A stretch of 48,945 nt of DNA from Oscillospiraceae bacterium (GTDB lineage Bacteria > Bacillota > Clostridia > Christensenellales > Aristaeellaceae), in contig JAISWI010000023.1 in assembly GCA_031270865.1 (NCBI GenBank), forward strand, positions 1-48,945. Direction: 5' to 3'. The notes beneath the pieces are model-generated. The model saw nothing but the letters and a program-made list of their open reading frames with translations. It made no database searches and was not told where the DNA came from. The position numbers and the translations under genes were made by a program. Positions 15,385 through 22,782 of this stretch are shown here, one piece after another. How positions within the stretch are numbered: the stretch's first letter is position 1; every line of letters begins with the position of its first letter.

Positions 15385-16038
15385 CTATAATCCTATCGTT
15401 TCCAGCGCGGCGGCGGCTTGCGGCGCGCGCGTCATCCAGAACCCTATGACCAACAACGATTGGGCAGGGGCGTACGTCGCCCACACGGCGGCGCCCTGCC
15501 ACGGGAAGCTCCAATCGCGGAACCAGTCCAACGCGATTAAGCCATCCGATATAATGAACAGGACGCTGCCCAGCGCGAGGGGCCATATGAACCTCACGGT
15601 TCCGACAAGCCTCGCCGCGCTCGACCACGCCATGCCCGCCATGATGAATATCACCAGCGCGTACGCCAGCGAAGCCACGCGGAGCGGCACGGCCTGCCCG
15701 CTCTGCCAGCACAGGAAATACCACAGCGCGGCGGCGGCAGCCGCGAACGCCGCGACCATCGCCAGCGTCCGGAAACCCGGCTGCGGCCAGAGCCTCAGGT
15801 ACGCCGCGAACGCCGCGATATAGCACAGGTGTCCAGCCGCGAAGAACCCCAGCCCAAACAGGCTGGGGTCCCCCAGGTATCCGGTCAGCGGCTTGAACCC
15901 GCCCAGCGTCGCGTCGCCCAGCCATGAAAACGCGACGGCGGCCAGCGCCAGCCAGTATACCGCCGCGTGGCGCGTCACGGCAAGCGCGAGCGTCGCGGCA
16001 AACAGCGTCCCAGTAAAGAGCAGCTTCCAGAACAGCAT
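15385..16038 (-). CDS. YhhN-family membrane protein (lysoplasmalogenase-like)
   Basis: 217 residues with about eight hydrophobic helices and the family pattern of a conserved Asp in FSWLGDATLGG and again in FIISDGLIALDWF. The animal relative TMEM86 hydrolyses lysoplasmalogens; bacterial members are mostly untested but anaerobes do carry plasmalogens. The ATG at 16038 was chosen because GGAG lies just upstream and the isomerase gene ends two bases earlier; a longer frame would overlap that gene by 180 bases. Confidence 0.8.
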   Translation of the reverse strand: MLFWKLLFTGTLFAATLALAVTRHAAVYWLALAAVAFSWLGDATLGGFKPLTGYLGDPSLFGLGFFAAGHLCYIAAFAAYLRLWPQPGFRTLAMVAAFAAAAAALWYFLCWQSGQAVPLRVASLAYALVIFIMAGMAWSSAARLVGTVRFIWPLALGSVLFIISDGLIALDWFRDWSFPWQGAAVWATYAPAQSLLVIGFWMTRAPQAAAALETIGL

Positions 16039-16039
16039 G

Positions 16040-16765
16040 TTATTTCTCCAGATTCTCCACAAACTTATAACAGATTTCAGCCTCCGCCAGTCCGCTGGGC
16101 GTGAGGGTCTCGCTCTCCACAACCAACTCAATTCCAAGCTCCCGCGCGAGTTTCCATACCTGGGCGGCAGGCGCGGCGCCCAGACCGAGAGGCTTACCCT
16201 CGCCTGACGCGTCGCCATCCTTGATGTGGACTACTGGCACGCGGCTGACCATCTCGCGCACGAGCGCCAGCGGGTCGCGCCCCGCGACGAACGCCCAGTA
16301 CGTATCGATCTCGAAGAATATGTCCGTCCGATCCCTCAGCTCTTCGAACGGGATCTGCCCGTCCTGGTTCGGTTTGAACTCATGCGAGTGGTTATGGTAA
16401 CCCAGCGCTATACCGGCCTCGGCCAGCTTGGGCCGCGCCTGGTTCAGCAGGTCCACTATCTGGTCGATCTTGGATTTGGTCTGGACCTCCGCGTAAGGCA
16501 CGATGATACGCTTGTTGCCTATCCCCTTATGGAAGGCGATGGTCTCGTCGATCTTGTCAGGGGTCAACTCGCCCCAGCCGGTGTGCGTGCCGGACACGGC
16601 AAGCCCGGTCTCATCCAGCATGGCCTTTACCTTCTCCGCGCAGTGGCCGAAGAACCCGGCGAACTCCACATTGTCATAGCCGATGGCCTTGACCTTGGCA
16701 AGGGCCCCAGCCAGGTCGCCTCCCGTGATGTCGCGCACGGAATACATCTGCAGTCCCAGGTGCAT
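16040..16765 (-). CDS. Sugar phosphate isomerase/epimerase (TIM barrel)
   Basis: 241-residue AP-endonuclease-2/xylose-isomerase-like TIM barrel. The metal ligands are visible: E129 in GYHNHSHEF, D154 in FEIDTYWA, H180 in VVHIKDGD, and E218 in VVESET. This is the layout of inosose dehydratase/hydroxypyruvate isomerase relatives; many are 3-keto-sugar isomerases. The substrate is unknown. It is the first gene of a six-gene operon leading into the MoxR system. AGGAGG precedes the ATG. Confidence 0.87.
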   Translation of the reverse strand: MHLGLQMYSVRDITGGDLAGALAKVKAIGYDNVEFAGFFGHCAEKVKAMLDETGLAVSGTHTGWGELTPDKIDETIAFHKGIGNKRIIVPYAEVQTKSKIDQIVDLLNQARPKLAEAGIALGYHNHSHEFKPNQDGQIPFEELRDRTDIFFEIDTYWAFVAGRDPLALVREMVSRVPVVHIKDGDASGEGKPLGLGAAPAAQVWKLARELGIELVVESETLTPSGLAEAEICYKFVENLEK

Positions 16766-16825
16766 AGTTACGCCTCCTAATGAATCATTTGGGCATTCCC
16801 TCGAAACGTTCCAGCGAGTATCCTT

Positions 16826-16854
16826 ATCATATCATTCCCGCCGGCGTTTTTCAA
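16826..16854 (-). promoter_or_regulatory. Sigma-A-type promoter of the isomerase/MoxR operon
   Basis: Minus strand TTGAAA (16854-16849), 17-base spacer, TATGAT (16831-16826), about 60 bases before the isomerase ATG. Confidence 0.65.
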
Positions 16855-16931
16855 TAATGTCCCATCAGGACAATTCAATCCGGGGACACAATCCTTCACA
16901 AATCGTTCATACGGGTGACATAACGCCGCGC

Positions 16932-17150
16932 TATACTGGTCTTGCGGTCAGGGAATGGCCGAGCATATAGATGGGAGACAGGGTTGTCCGGTATGTTAAC
17001 GTCGGCGCCACGCGCCGCGCGGATTGATGATGAAAGCGGGGTGAGGCCATAGGTTAGCCGGGATTTCGCGAACCATCCATCCAACCTCCTCAAGCATCCA
17101 GCTAGACAGACGCGCCGCCGGTGTGAGCAGCCGGCGGCGCGGCGTTTATA
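16932..17150 (+). ncRNA. Candidate structured RNA with terminal hairpin
   Basis: This 533-base gap (16766-17298) has no good open frame. A TATACT box lies at 16932-16937 without a clear -35. Downstream, several segments pair in nested order: GCGGTC (16944-16949) with GAC..CGC (17105-17113), AGC with GCT, GATG (16970) with CATC (17095), GGGTTG (16981) with CAACCT (17082), TCCGG with CCGGGA, and TATG with CATA. The transcript could end at a 10-bp GC stem (17112-17121 with 17131-17140) followed by a T-rich stretch. The overall shape, a long irregular hairpin of 180-200 bases, recalls 6S RNA, but I cannot identify the family. It could also be a leader with an attenuator for the gene at 17299. Confidence 0.35.
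17112..17150 (+). terminator. Probable intrinsic terminator
   Basis: GCGCCGCCGG and CCGGCGGCGC form a 10-bp stem with a 9-base loop, followed by GGCGTTTATATTG. Confidence 0.5.
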
Positions 17151-17249
17151 TTGTTAACTTCACGCGCGGTCGCTTAACACCATCGCAACCCGTAAGTAAC
17201 GTCCTCTACGCCATATCGACGCGAATTTGTAAACATTTATCCAAAACAC

Positions 17250-17279
17250 TGGACACGCCCGACCCATTTAGGTTACAAT
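17250..17279 (+). promoter_or_regulatory. Possible promoter of the small secreted protein gene
   Basis: TGGACA (17250-17255), 18-base spacer, TACAAT (17274-17279), 19 bases before the ATG. Confidence 0.45.
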
Positions 17280-17298
17280 ACCGTTGAGGTGACGCTGG

Positions 17299-17739
17299 AT
17301 GAACAAAAACAGCCATAGACGCTCCCAGACACGCGGGCGCCTTATCGCGTTGGTTGCCACGGTGATGGTTTTTATCGCGATGCTGCCTGTCAACGCTTTC
17401 GCCGCAGACCACTTCCTAGTGTATGAATCCATCTTGCGGATGTACGGCGGGTTGTTGTCGCTGCCGCCGGGGCATACGGCGGTATTCGTGCCCAAGCAAC
17501 GCTCGGCGATGTACAGCCGGGACTGGACGAGTTTCCCCGCATCACGCTGGAAGCGTTATGACGTGGTTCGCCAGTTAGTCGACGGCGACTTCAACGTGAC
17601 CGAATACCTGGTGGTGGACTCCGCTGGCATGATAACGTCGCTGTATCCGCAACGGCTAAGCCGCGCGGTCGTCCGCCGGATATCCATTGACTGCGATCAT
17701 CAATCCATAAAATGTCCATTTAACTACCGCGTCCGGTAA
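17299..17739 (+). CDS. Small secreted protein of unknown function
   Basis: 146 residues. The N-terminus is a clear signal peptide: basic start, hydrophobic LIALVATVMVFIAML, and a likely cleavage at AFA-AD near residue 35. The mature part of about 110 residues is basic and aromatic with no motif I recognise. It contains two cysteines near the end (DCDHQSIKC) that might form a disulfide. GAGGTGA precedes the ATG. It is a lone plus-strand gene, convergent with the GH99-like gene; a candidate structured RNA lies just upstream. Confidence 0.6.
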   Translation: MNKNSHRRSQTRGRLIALVATVMVFIAMLPVNAFAADHFLVYESILRMYGGLLSLPPGHTAVFVPKQRSAMYSRDWTSFPASRWKRYDVVRQLVDGDFNVTEYLVVDSAGMITSLYPQRLSRAVVRRISIDCDHQSIKCPFNYRVR

Positions 17740-17756
17740 CGCGGCGGCTCGAGGGG

Positions 17757-17783
17757 AACCCGGGGGCATTGCGCCCCCGGGTT
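17757..17783. terminator. Hairpin between convergent genes
   Basis: AACCCGGGGGC (17757-17767) pairs perfectly with GCCCCCGGGTT (17773-17783) around a 5-base loop. It lies between two converging genes and can serve both strands, though neither side has a strong T-run. Confidence 0.6.
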
Positions 17784-17824
17784 GAGTCGCGCAGGCAACG
17801 CGCCTCTGCCAGCAAATCCCTCTA

Positions 17825-18928
17825 TTACCTACAGAAAACCCTCTTAACCGCGTCCAGAAAACCATATCCATTCCGATCGTCCGGCTCAAGGTAACTCGTC
17901 TCCGTCCATTCGTTCCAGCTGTTCACCGTTATCAGTGGCGGACGGTCCGGACGCGAATCGGCGAAAGCCTTCGCCGCGCGGAACGCCTCCTCAATATTGG
18001 CGGGCGTCGTTTCCTTCATGACGCCTGGCCTCAGCTGCGTGAAACGCGGGTTTGTATCCCAGCCGACGCTAACATGCGGGAAGTATGTCGCGCCAAACGC
18101 TTTGTCAAGGCGATCCCATTCGCTCCGCGCGTCGCGCAGGATCTCGGGATACGTCCTGTCTATGTCCGTGAAGTGCACGAACTGGTAATGCGTGAAGCTG
18201 TCAAAGCCCAGCGCCGGACCTATGCCGGACGCCGGAACCTCCTTCGCCCCTCCCGCGCCGGAAAGCTTTGTGGAGCGCTCGTTCCACATGATAAACTGCA
18301 GGTGCAGCCCTGGCAGTCCCTGGCGGACCGCCTCCTCGCGGAACCAGTCCAGCGCTTCGCGCGTTTGGTCAATCCCCCCGAAGCCACGCGTGAGCTTGGG
18401 TATGTCGTATATCGAAAACACCGGTTTACCGTCAATCTTGTAGTAATTATCCCTTGTGAAATACTTACCTATAACCCGCGAGGCCAGTTTCCGAAACTCC
18501 TTCATATCGACGCCGGCATCCCAGATAACTGTGTCAAGGTCATGGGAAAGGCGCTTATCCCACAAGTTGGACGCGTCGTGGTTCGCCCACATCAGGTAGA
18601 ACCTCATCCTGCCGTTGTTCTTCGCCTTCAGGAAACCGTCGTTCAGGCAGTTCTCAAGGAACGGCCTGCGGTCATACCAGTACCAGTCATAGATGAACAC
18701 GTTTACGCCATGGTCGGCCGCAGCCCCAATCTCCATCTCCATCACGCAGGGGTCTGCCTCGTTAACATAGCCCCATAAAGGCTTGCGCGGCCACTCGTGA
18801 CCCGGGAATTTGGCCGCCGCCGCCTTAACCGTCTGCCACTCGCCCATGCCCTCCGGCCAGAACACGCGGGTACGCGGCTCGTCGCCGGTATACGCCGGCC
18901 AGATGTACGCCGCGACATCGTACGCCAT
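17825..18928 (-). CDS. WbsX/GH99-like glycan-active protein
   Basis: 367 residues related to the WbsX group (PF14307), which shares its fold with GH99 endo-mannanases. Family marks are AAYIWPAY at the N-terminus, NVFIYDWYWYDRRPFLENCLN, FYLMWANHD, GKPVFSIYD, SVGWDTNPRF, and the C-terminal NSWNEWTETSYLEPDDRNGYGFLDAV. No signal peptide, so it acts inside the cell. It is the last gene of the first ABC importer operon (18 kb side), so it probably processes an imported glycan. Whether it is a hydrolase or a transferase is not known. GGGGAGG precedes the start. Confidence 0.82.
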   Translation of the reverse strand: MAYDVAAYIWPAYTGDEPRTRVFWPEGMGEWQTVKAAAAKFPGHEWPRKPLWGYVNEADPCVMEMEIGAAADHGVNVFIYDWYWYDRRPFLENCLNDGFLKAKNNGRMRFYLMWANHDASNLWDKRLSHDLDTVIWDAGVDMKEFRKLASRVIGKYFTRDNYYKIDGKPVFSIYDIPKLTRGFGGIDQTREALDWFREEAVRQGLPGLHLQFIMWNERSTKLSGAGGAKEVPASGIGPALGFDSFTHYQFVHFTDIDRTYPEILRDARSEWDRLDKAFGATYFPHVSVGWDTNPRFTQLRPGVMKETTPANIEEAFRAAKAFADSRPDRPPLITVNSWNEWTETSYLEPDDRNGYGFLDAVKRVFCR

Positions 18929-18979
18929 TTGTTTACCTCCCCGTTATCACCGAATTTGCGGATATACTGACGCCCATGT

Positions 18980-19900
18980 TTATCCCTTGACACTGCCCAT
19001 GACGAGCCCCTTCATGAAATACTTCTGCAGGTACGGGTACAACGCCAGGACCGGCAGCGCCGCGATAAATATCTGCGACGCTCGCAGCGTCCGGTCGGAT
19101 ATCCTTGCCATCTCCCGCAGTTCCGCCTGTGTCGCGGTCTGCATCGTCTGCAGGTTCTTCACTACGATAAGGTTGCGCAGGTATGTCTGCAGCGGATAAT
19201 TATCCGGGCTGGTCATAAGCACCAGGCCGTCAAACCAGCTGTTCCAGTGGCCGACGGCTGTGAACAGCGCCAGCGTCGCCAGTGACGGGACGGACAGCGG
19301 CAGGTACAACCGGACCATCATGTAGAACTCGCCGGCGCCATCCATAACCGCCGCCTCGCCCAACTCCCTGGGCAACTGGCGGAAGAAATTCAAAAGGATA
19401 ATCACATGGTAAGCGGGCACCGCCCCAGGCAGTATCACACCCCAAAGCGTATTCATTATGCCGGTCTGCTTTACAACCGTATACCATGGGATGAGGCCGC
19501 CTGAGAATATCATCGTAAAGAAGAAGAACCAAGCGTATACGCCTCGCCCAGTAAGCTCCCTGCTGGATTTGGACAGCGGATACGCGGCCAGGACCGTGCA
19601 CGCCATGTTGACGGCAAGCCCCAGGCCCACGCGTTTTACCGATATCGCGAACGAGCGCAGGAACTGCGGCTTGGTCAGCGCGTATTTGTACGATTCCAGC
19701 GAGAAATCGACCGGCCATAGCTTTACTCTGCCCGCTGCGGCCGCCGCGCTGGAACTGAAAGACAGTGCCAGCACGTTAACAATAGGAAGCAGACAGAGCA
19801 GTCCCGCCAGCGACATAGCGGCGATAATGCCCGCGTCGGCGAGGCGCGAGGTATTGCGAATGCCTGATGGCTTGCGCCGCGATTCCTGTATCCCAGCCAT
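18980..19900 (-). CDS. ABC sugar importer permease, LplC/CUT1 type (system 1)
   Basis: 306-residue inner-membrane permease with six helices. The EAA loop that contacts the ATPase is ELGEAAVMDGAGEFYMMVRLYLPLSVP. The C-terminus YPYLQKYFMKGLVMGSVKG is typical of the LplC/YtcP branch. The ATG at 19900 lies 22 bases after the preceding permease gene; longer frames would overlap it. Works with the permease and binding protein encoded just upstream. No ATPase gene is nearby. Confidence 0.92.
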   Translation of the reverse strand: MAGIQESRRKPSGIRNTSRLADAGIIAAMSLAGLLCLLPIVNVLALSFSSSAAAAAGRVKLWPVDFSLESYKYALTKPQFLRSFAISVKRVGLGLAVNMACTVLAAYPLSKSSRELTGRGVYAWFFFFTMIFSGGLIPWYTVVKQTGIMNTLWGVILPGAVPAYHVIILLNFFRQLPRELGEAAVMDGAGEFYMMVRLYLPLSVPSLATLALFTAVGHWNSWFDGLVLMTSPDNYPLQTYLRNLIVVKNLQTMQTATQAELREMARISDRTLRASQIFIAALPVLALYPYLQKYFMKGLVMGSVKG

Positions 19901-19922
19901 AAACCCGTCCCCGTGCCTCAAA

Positions 19923-20849
19923 TCAGAACACCGTGTAGTCCGCGAACCTGTACGCCAGCGAGTAACCCATCGCGATGAATACAAACGAGATCAGCGACTT
20001 GAATAACCCAGCCGCGGTCGCGACGCCGAATTGGTTGTTTATCAAACCTATCCTGTATACGAACGTATCGATGATATCCCCTGTCGAGTATACGATGGGG
20101 CTGTACAGCGTCACAACCTGTTCGAACCCGGCGTTGAGCACATTGCCTAGGCTTAGCGTCATCATAAGGACGATGATGGGCGCCATACCCGGCAGCGTGA
20201 TATGCCATACCTGCTTCATACGGTTCGCGCCGTCAACGATAGCGGCCTCGTACAAGCTGGGATCGATAGCCGTTATGGACGCAAGGTATATGATGGTTCC
20301 ATAACCCGCGGTCTTCCATATGTCCGTAACCACCAGCACGTATGGGAACAGCCGCGGGTTTGCCAGGAAGAAGATGGGCTCCGCGCCGAACAGCCGCCAC
20401 AGCTCGGCGAGCAGGCCAGTCGACGGAGACAGCAGGTCGAGCAGTATGCCGCCCAGTATGACCCACGACATGAAGTACGGTATGTACAGCAGGGTTTGGA
20501 TAGCGCGTTTCAAGCCCGAATGGTGGATAAGGTCCAGCAGCACGGCGTAAACGATAGGCACGGCCAGCCCGGCCGCGATCTTCATGAACGATATGAACAC
20601 GGTGTTGAATATGACGGACGGGGTATTCGGCAGGTTCATAAGGTAACGGAAGTTCTCCAGGCCCATCCACTTCGAGCCGAAGAAACCCAAGCGTGGGTTA
20701 TATCGCTGGAAAGCGATCACTACGCCTATCATCGGGTAATACGCGTAAACCAGCACAAGCGCGACGCAAGGCGCCAGCATCAGGTGGAGGGGTATCTGCC
20801 GCCTGAACCGGACGTGCTTGCGTTTCTTTATCGTTTGGACGCTCGTCAC
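19923..20849 (-). CDS. ABC sugar importer permease, LplB/CUT1 type (system 1)
   Basis: 308-residue permease with six helices. The EAA loop is SLYEAAIVDGANRMKQVWHITLPGM. The N-terminal AFQRYNPRLGFFGSKWMGLENFRYL is characteristic of LplB-type proteins. The start is GTG at 20849, six bases after a perfect AAGGAGGT; the ATG at 20867 would lie within this ribosome site. It follows the binding-protein gene after a strong hairpin. Confidence 0.92.
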   Translation of the reverse strand: MTSVQTIKKRKHVRFRRQIPLHLMLAPCVALVLVYAYYPMIGVVIAFQRYNPRLGFFGSKWMGLENFRYLMNLPNTPSVIFNTVFISFMKIAAGLAVPIVYAVLLDLIHHSGLKRAIQTLLYIPYFMSWVILGGILLDLLSPSTGLLAELWRLFGAEPIFFLANPRLFPYVLVVTDIWKTAGYGTIIYLASITAIDPSLYEAAIVDGANRMKQVWHITLPGMAPIIVLMMTLSLGNVLNAGFEQVVTLYSPIVYSTGDIIDTFVYRIGLINNQFGVATAAGLFKSLISFVFIAMGYSLAYRFADYTVF

Positions 20850-20875
20850 GCGGCGACCTCCTTCCATCGGGATTA

Positions 20876-20906
20876 GCGCGGGGGCGCTTCACGCGTCCCC
20901 GCGCTC
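20876..20906 (-). terminator. Attenuating hairpin between binding protein and permease (system 1)
   Basis: GCGCGGGG and CCCCGCGC arms with a small internal loop, directly after the binding-protein stop. No T-run follows. Such hairpins commonly stabilise the binding-protein mRNA or partly stop transcription so that more binding protein than permease is made. Confidence 0.6.
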
Positions 20907-20917
20907 ATTGCCGTCGG

Positions 20918-22549
20918 TTACTTCAGCGCGTCGTTGACTTCCTGTGTGATCGTATCCCCTCCGAGCTTCTTCCACTGCGCGATGTAGTTGTCAAACTCAT
21001 CGATGGACGATTCCCCGGTGATTATCTTGGTGAACGTCTCCAAGCGCAACTGCTCCAGCGTAACGTTGTACAATGTCATGCTGTCGGTTGCCGCGCCGAT
21101 GTAGGCGTTCTGGATGAACATTCCGTTCTTGTCGTAGTAATCGATACGGCCCTCGCCGCTGTAATCGCTGGGCCCGGACCAGCCGAACGTGGACCAATAT
21201 GAGGTGTCGCCGTCCATGTACTTCTGGTTGCCGTTGATGTTGTCCATGATCCAGTAGTTCTCCAGCGCGGACTCGTCCCCATCGTTGAAGTACGAGTCTA
21301 CGCCGCGGTGGATGAACAGGTTCTGCATCGGGTACCAGCTGGCGATAGCGGCCCAGTTGTAATACTCGGTGATCTCGCTTTCGGGATCGGCGTCCAGTCG
21401 GCCATGGTAGTGGAAGTCGAAGTCGGGGCTGAGGGCCGGATCCTTCGCGTAGTAATAGTTATAGAGCTTCACGACCGCCTCGGGATCCTCGCAGTCGACG
21501 TTGACCGCGTAGAAATTGCTCGCGCTGCCGTCGAGCATCGTCTTCGGCTTCTCTCCATTGTCGCTGACGATGGAGATAGCTCGCCAGTTGGAATCAAGGT
21601 TCGCGTTCTTCGCGTCCTGAAGCGGCCAGAACGCCTGCGCGTGGCCGCCGGAGAACATGCCGATCTTGCCGGACACGACCTCCTCCGCGACCTTGCTGGA
21701 ATCTTTTACGATGAACTCCCTGTCCAGCACGCCGTCGGCATATAGTTTGGCCAGCGTCTCCAGCGCCTTTTTGACCTCGGGCTGGATGGTTCCGGCCTCA
21801 ACGGCGCCATCCTTCCCTACCCAGCCGGTGATGTACGCGCCTAGGCCTTCTGAAAGAGCGTTTATGCCGAAGGTGTCCGTTATGAATTCCTTCACCATGC
21901 CCAGCCCTACCGTGTCGTCCTTGCCGTTGCCGTCCGGGTCGTTATTCGTGAACGCGTACAGCGTCTCCAGCATCTCGCCGAACGTTTCGGGTTCCTTCAG
22001 TTCCAGCTTCTCCAGCCAGTCATAGCGAATCCACCAGAACACGGAGCCATCGCGGTTACCGCCAACGGACGGCAGCGCCATCAATTTGCCGCCGAACGTC
22101 GATTGTCCAAGGCCAACGCGCATATCGGCCTCCATCATCTCGTTGGTGAAGGGCGAGGCGTACTTAGCGAATACGTCGGTTAAATCAGCGGCGGCGCCAT
22201 ACTCGACCAGCATCTTCAACTGGGACGCGTCCACCTGGAAGAAGTCGGGCAGGTCGTTCGCCGCGATCTGGGTGTTCATCTTCTCGCGGTACTGCGCGCT
22301 CGGCGCGGTCCACGAGTAGGCGACGTCGATGTTGAACAGGTTTCTGTAGTCGTTGAACCAGATATTGTCAGTCAGTACGTCAGGTTTTTTGTCGATAAAT
22401 GACTGCAGGCTATCGCCGATGGATTTCGCTGTTGTAAGCTTGACAGTTTCCGCGTACTTCGCCATTGGATCGGTCGCCTCGGCGAGCATGGGCATGAACG
22501 CGCCAAGCGCCAATGCCGCGGCGAGGACGATGGGCAGCAGTTTCTTCAT
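20918..22549 (-). CDS. ABC sugar importer binding protein, LplA-like (system 1)
   Basis: 543-residue extracellular solute-binding protein of family 1. The signal peptide (MKKLLPIVLAAALALGAFMP) ends at LAEA-T with no lipobox cysteine. DKKPDVLTDNIWFND, the WIRYDWLEKLEL segment near 175 and the Asp-rich calcium-loop-like NNDPDGNGKDDT near 205-215 are typical of the long LplA type that binds oligosaccharides. It is the first gene of the operon, and strong AAGGAGG precedes its ATG. The lack of a lipid anchor is odd for a Gram-positive. Confidence 0.92.
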   Translation of the reverse strand: MKKLLPIVLAAALALGAFMPMLAEATDPMAKYAETVKLTTAKSIGDSLQSFIDKKPDVLTDNIWFNDYRNLFNIDVAYSWTAPSAQYREKMNTQIAANDLPDFFQVDASQLKMLVEYGAAADLTDVFAKYASPFTNEMMEADMRVGLGQSTFGGKLMALPSVGGNRDGSVFWWIRYDWLEKLELKEPETFGEMLETLYAFTNNDPDGNGKDDTVGLGMVKEFITDTFGINALSEGLGAYITGWVGKDGAVEAGTIQPEVKKALETLAKLYADGVLDREFIVKDSSKVAEEVVSGKIGMFSGGHAQAFWPLQDAKNANLDSNWRAISIVSDNGEKPKTMLDGSASNFYAVNVDCEDPEAVVKLYNYYYAKDPALSPDFDFHYHGRLDADPESEITEYYNWAAIASWYPMQNLFIHRGVDSYFNDGDESALENYWIMDNINGNQKYMDGDTSYWSTFGWSGPSDYSGEGRIDYYDKNGMFIQNAYIGAATDSMTLYNVTLEQLRLETFTKIITGESSIDEFDNYIAQWKKLGGDTITQEVNDALK

Positions 22550-22629
22550 GGGTGAGGCCTCCTTACATTATTTGGCGCAGCGAACCATCCGGTGGAAACG
22601 TACAATTATCCGCTTCCGCGCATATGTAA

Positions 22630-22658
22630 ATAATACCACTCATCGCGCTTCAACGCAA
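22630..22658 (-). promoter_or_regulatory. Promoter of ABC importer operon 1
   Basis: Minus strand TTGCGT (22658-22653), 17-base spacer, TATTAT (22635-22630), about 80 bases before the binding-protein ATG. Confidence 0.65.
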
Positions 22659-22730
22659 GGTTTTCGGACAATTTTCCACTCCCCGTCTCCTTTGCGCCGC
22701 CTGAGGCGACGGCAGCGCTTATAACGAAGG

Positions 22731-22754
22731 AACCGGGGCAAACCCGCCCCGGCT
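22731..22754 (-). terminator. Terminator hairpin after ABC importer operon 2
   Basis: On the minus strand AGCCGGGGC and GCCCCGGTT form a 9-bp stem with a 6-base loop, just after the stop of the system 2 binding protein, followed by CCTTCGTTAT. Confidence 0.6.
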
Positions 22755-22782
22755 CAAATCGTCCCAATACGCCAAACCAGCC

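Noticed and set aside
16896-17093. 65-codon minus-strand frame in the gap before the small secreted protein
   Set aside because: No ribosome site and no domain; the region fits a structured RNA better.
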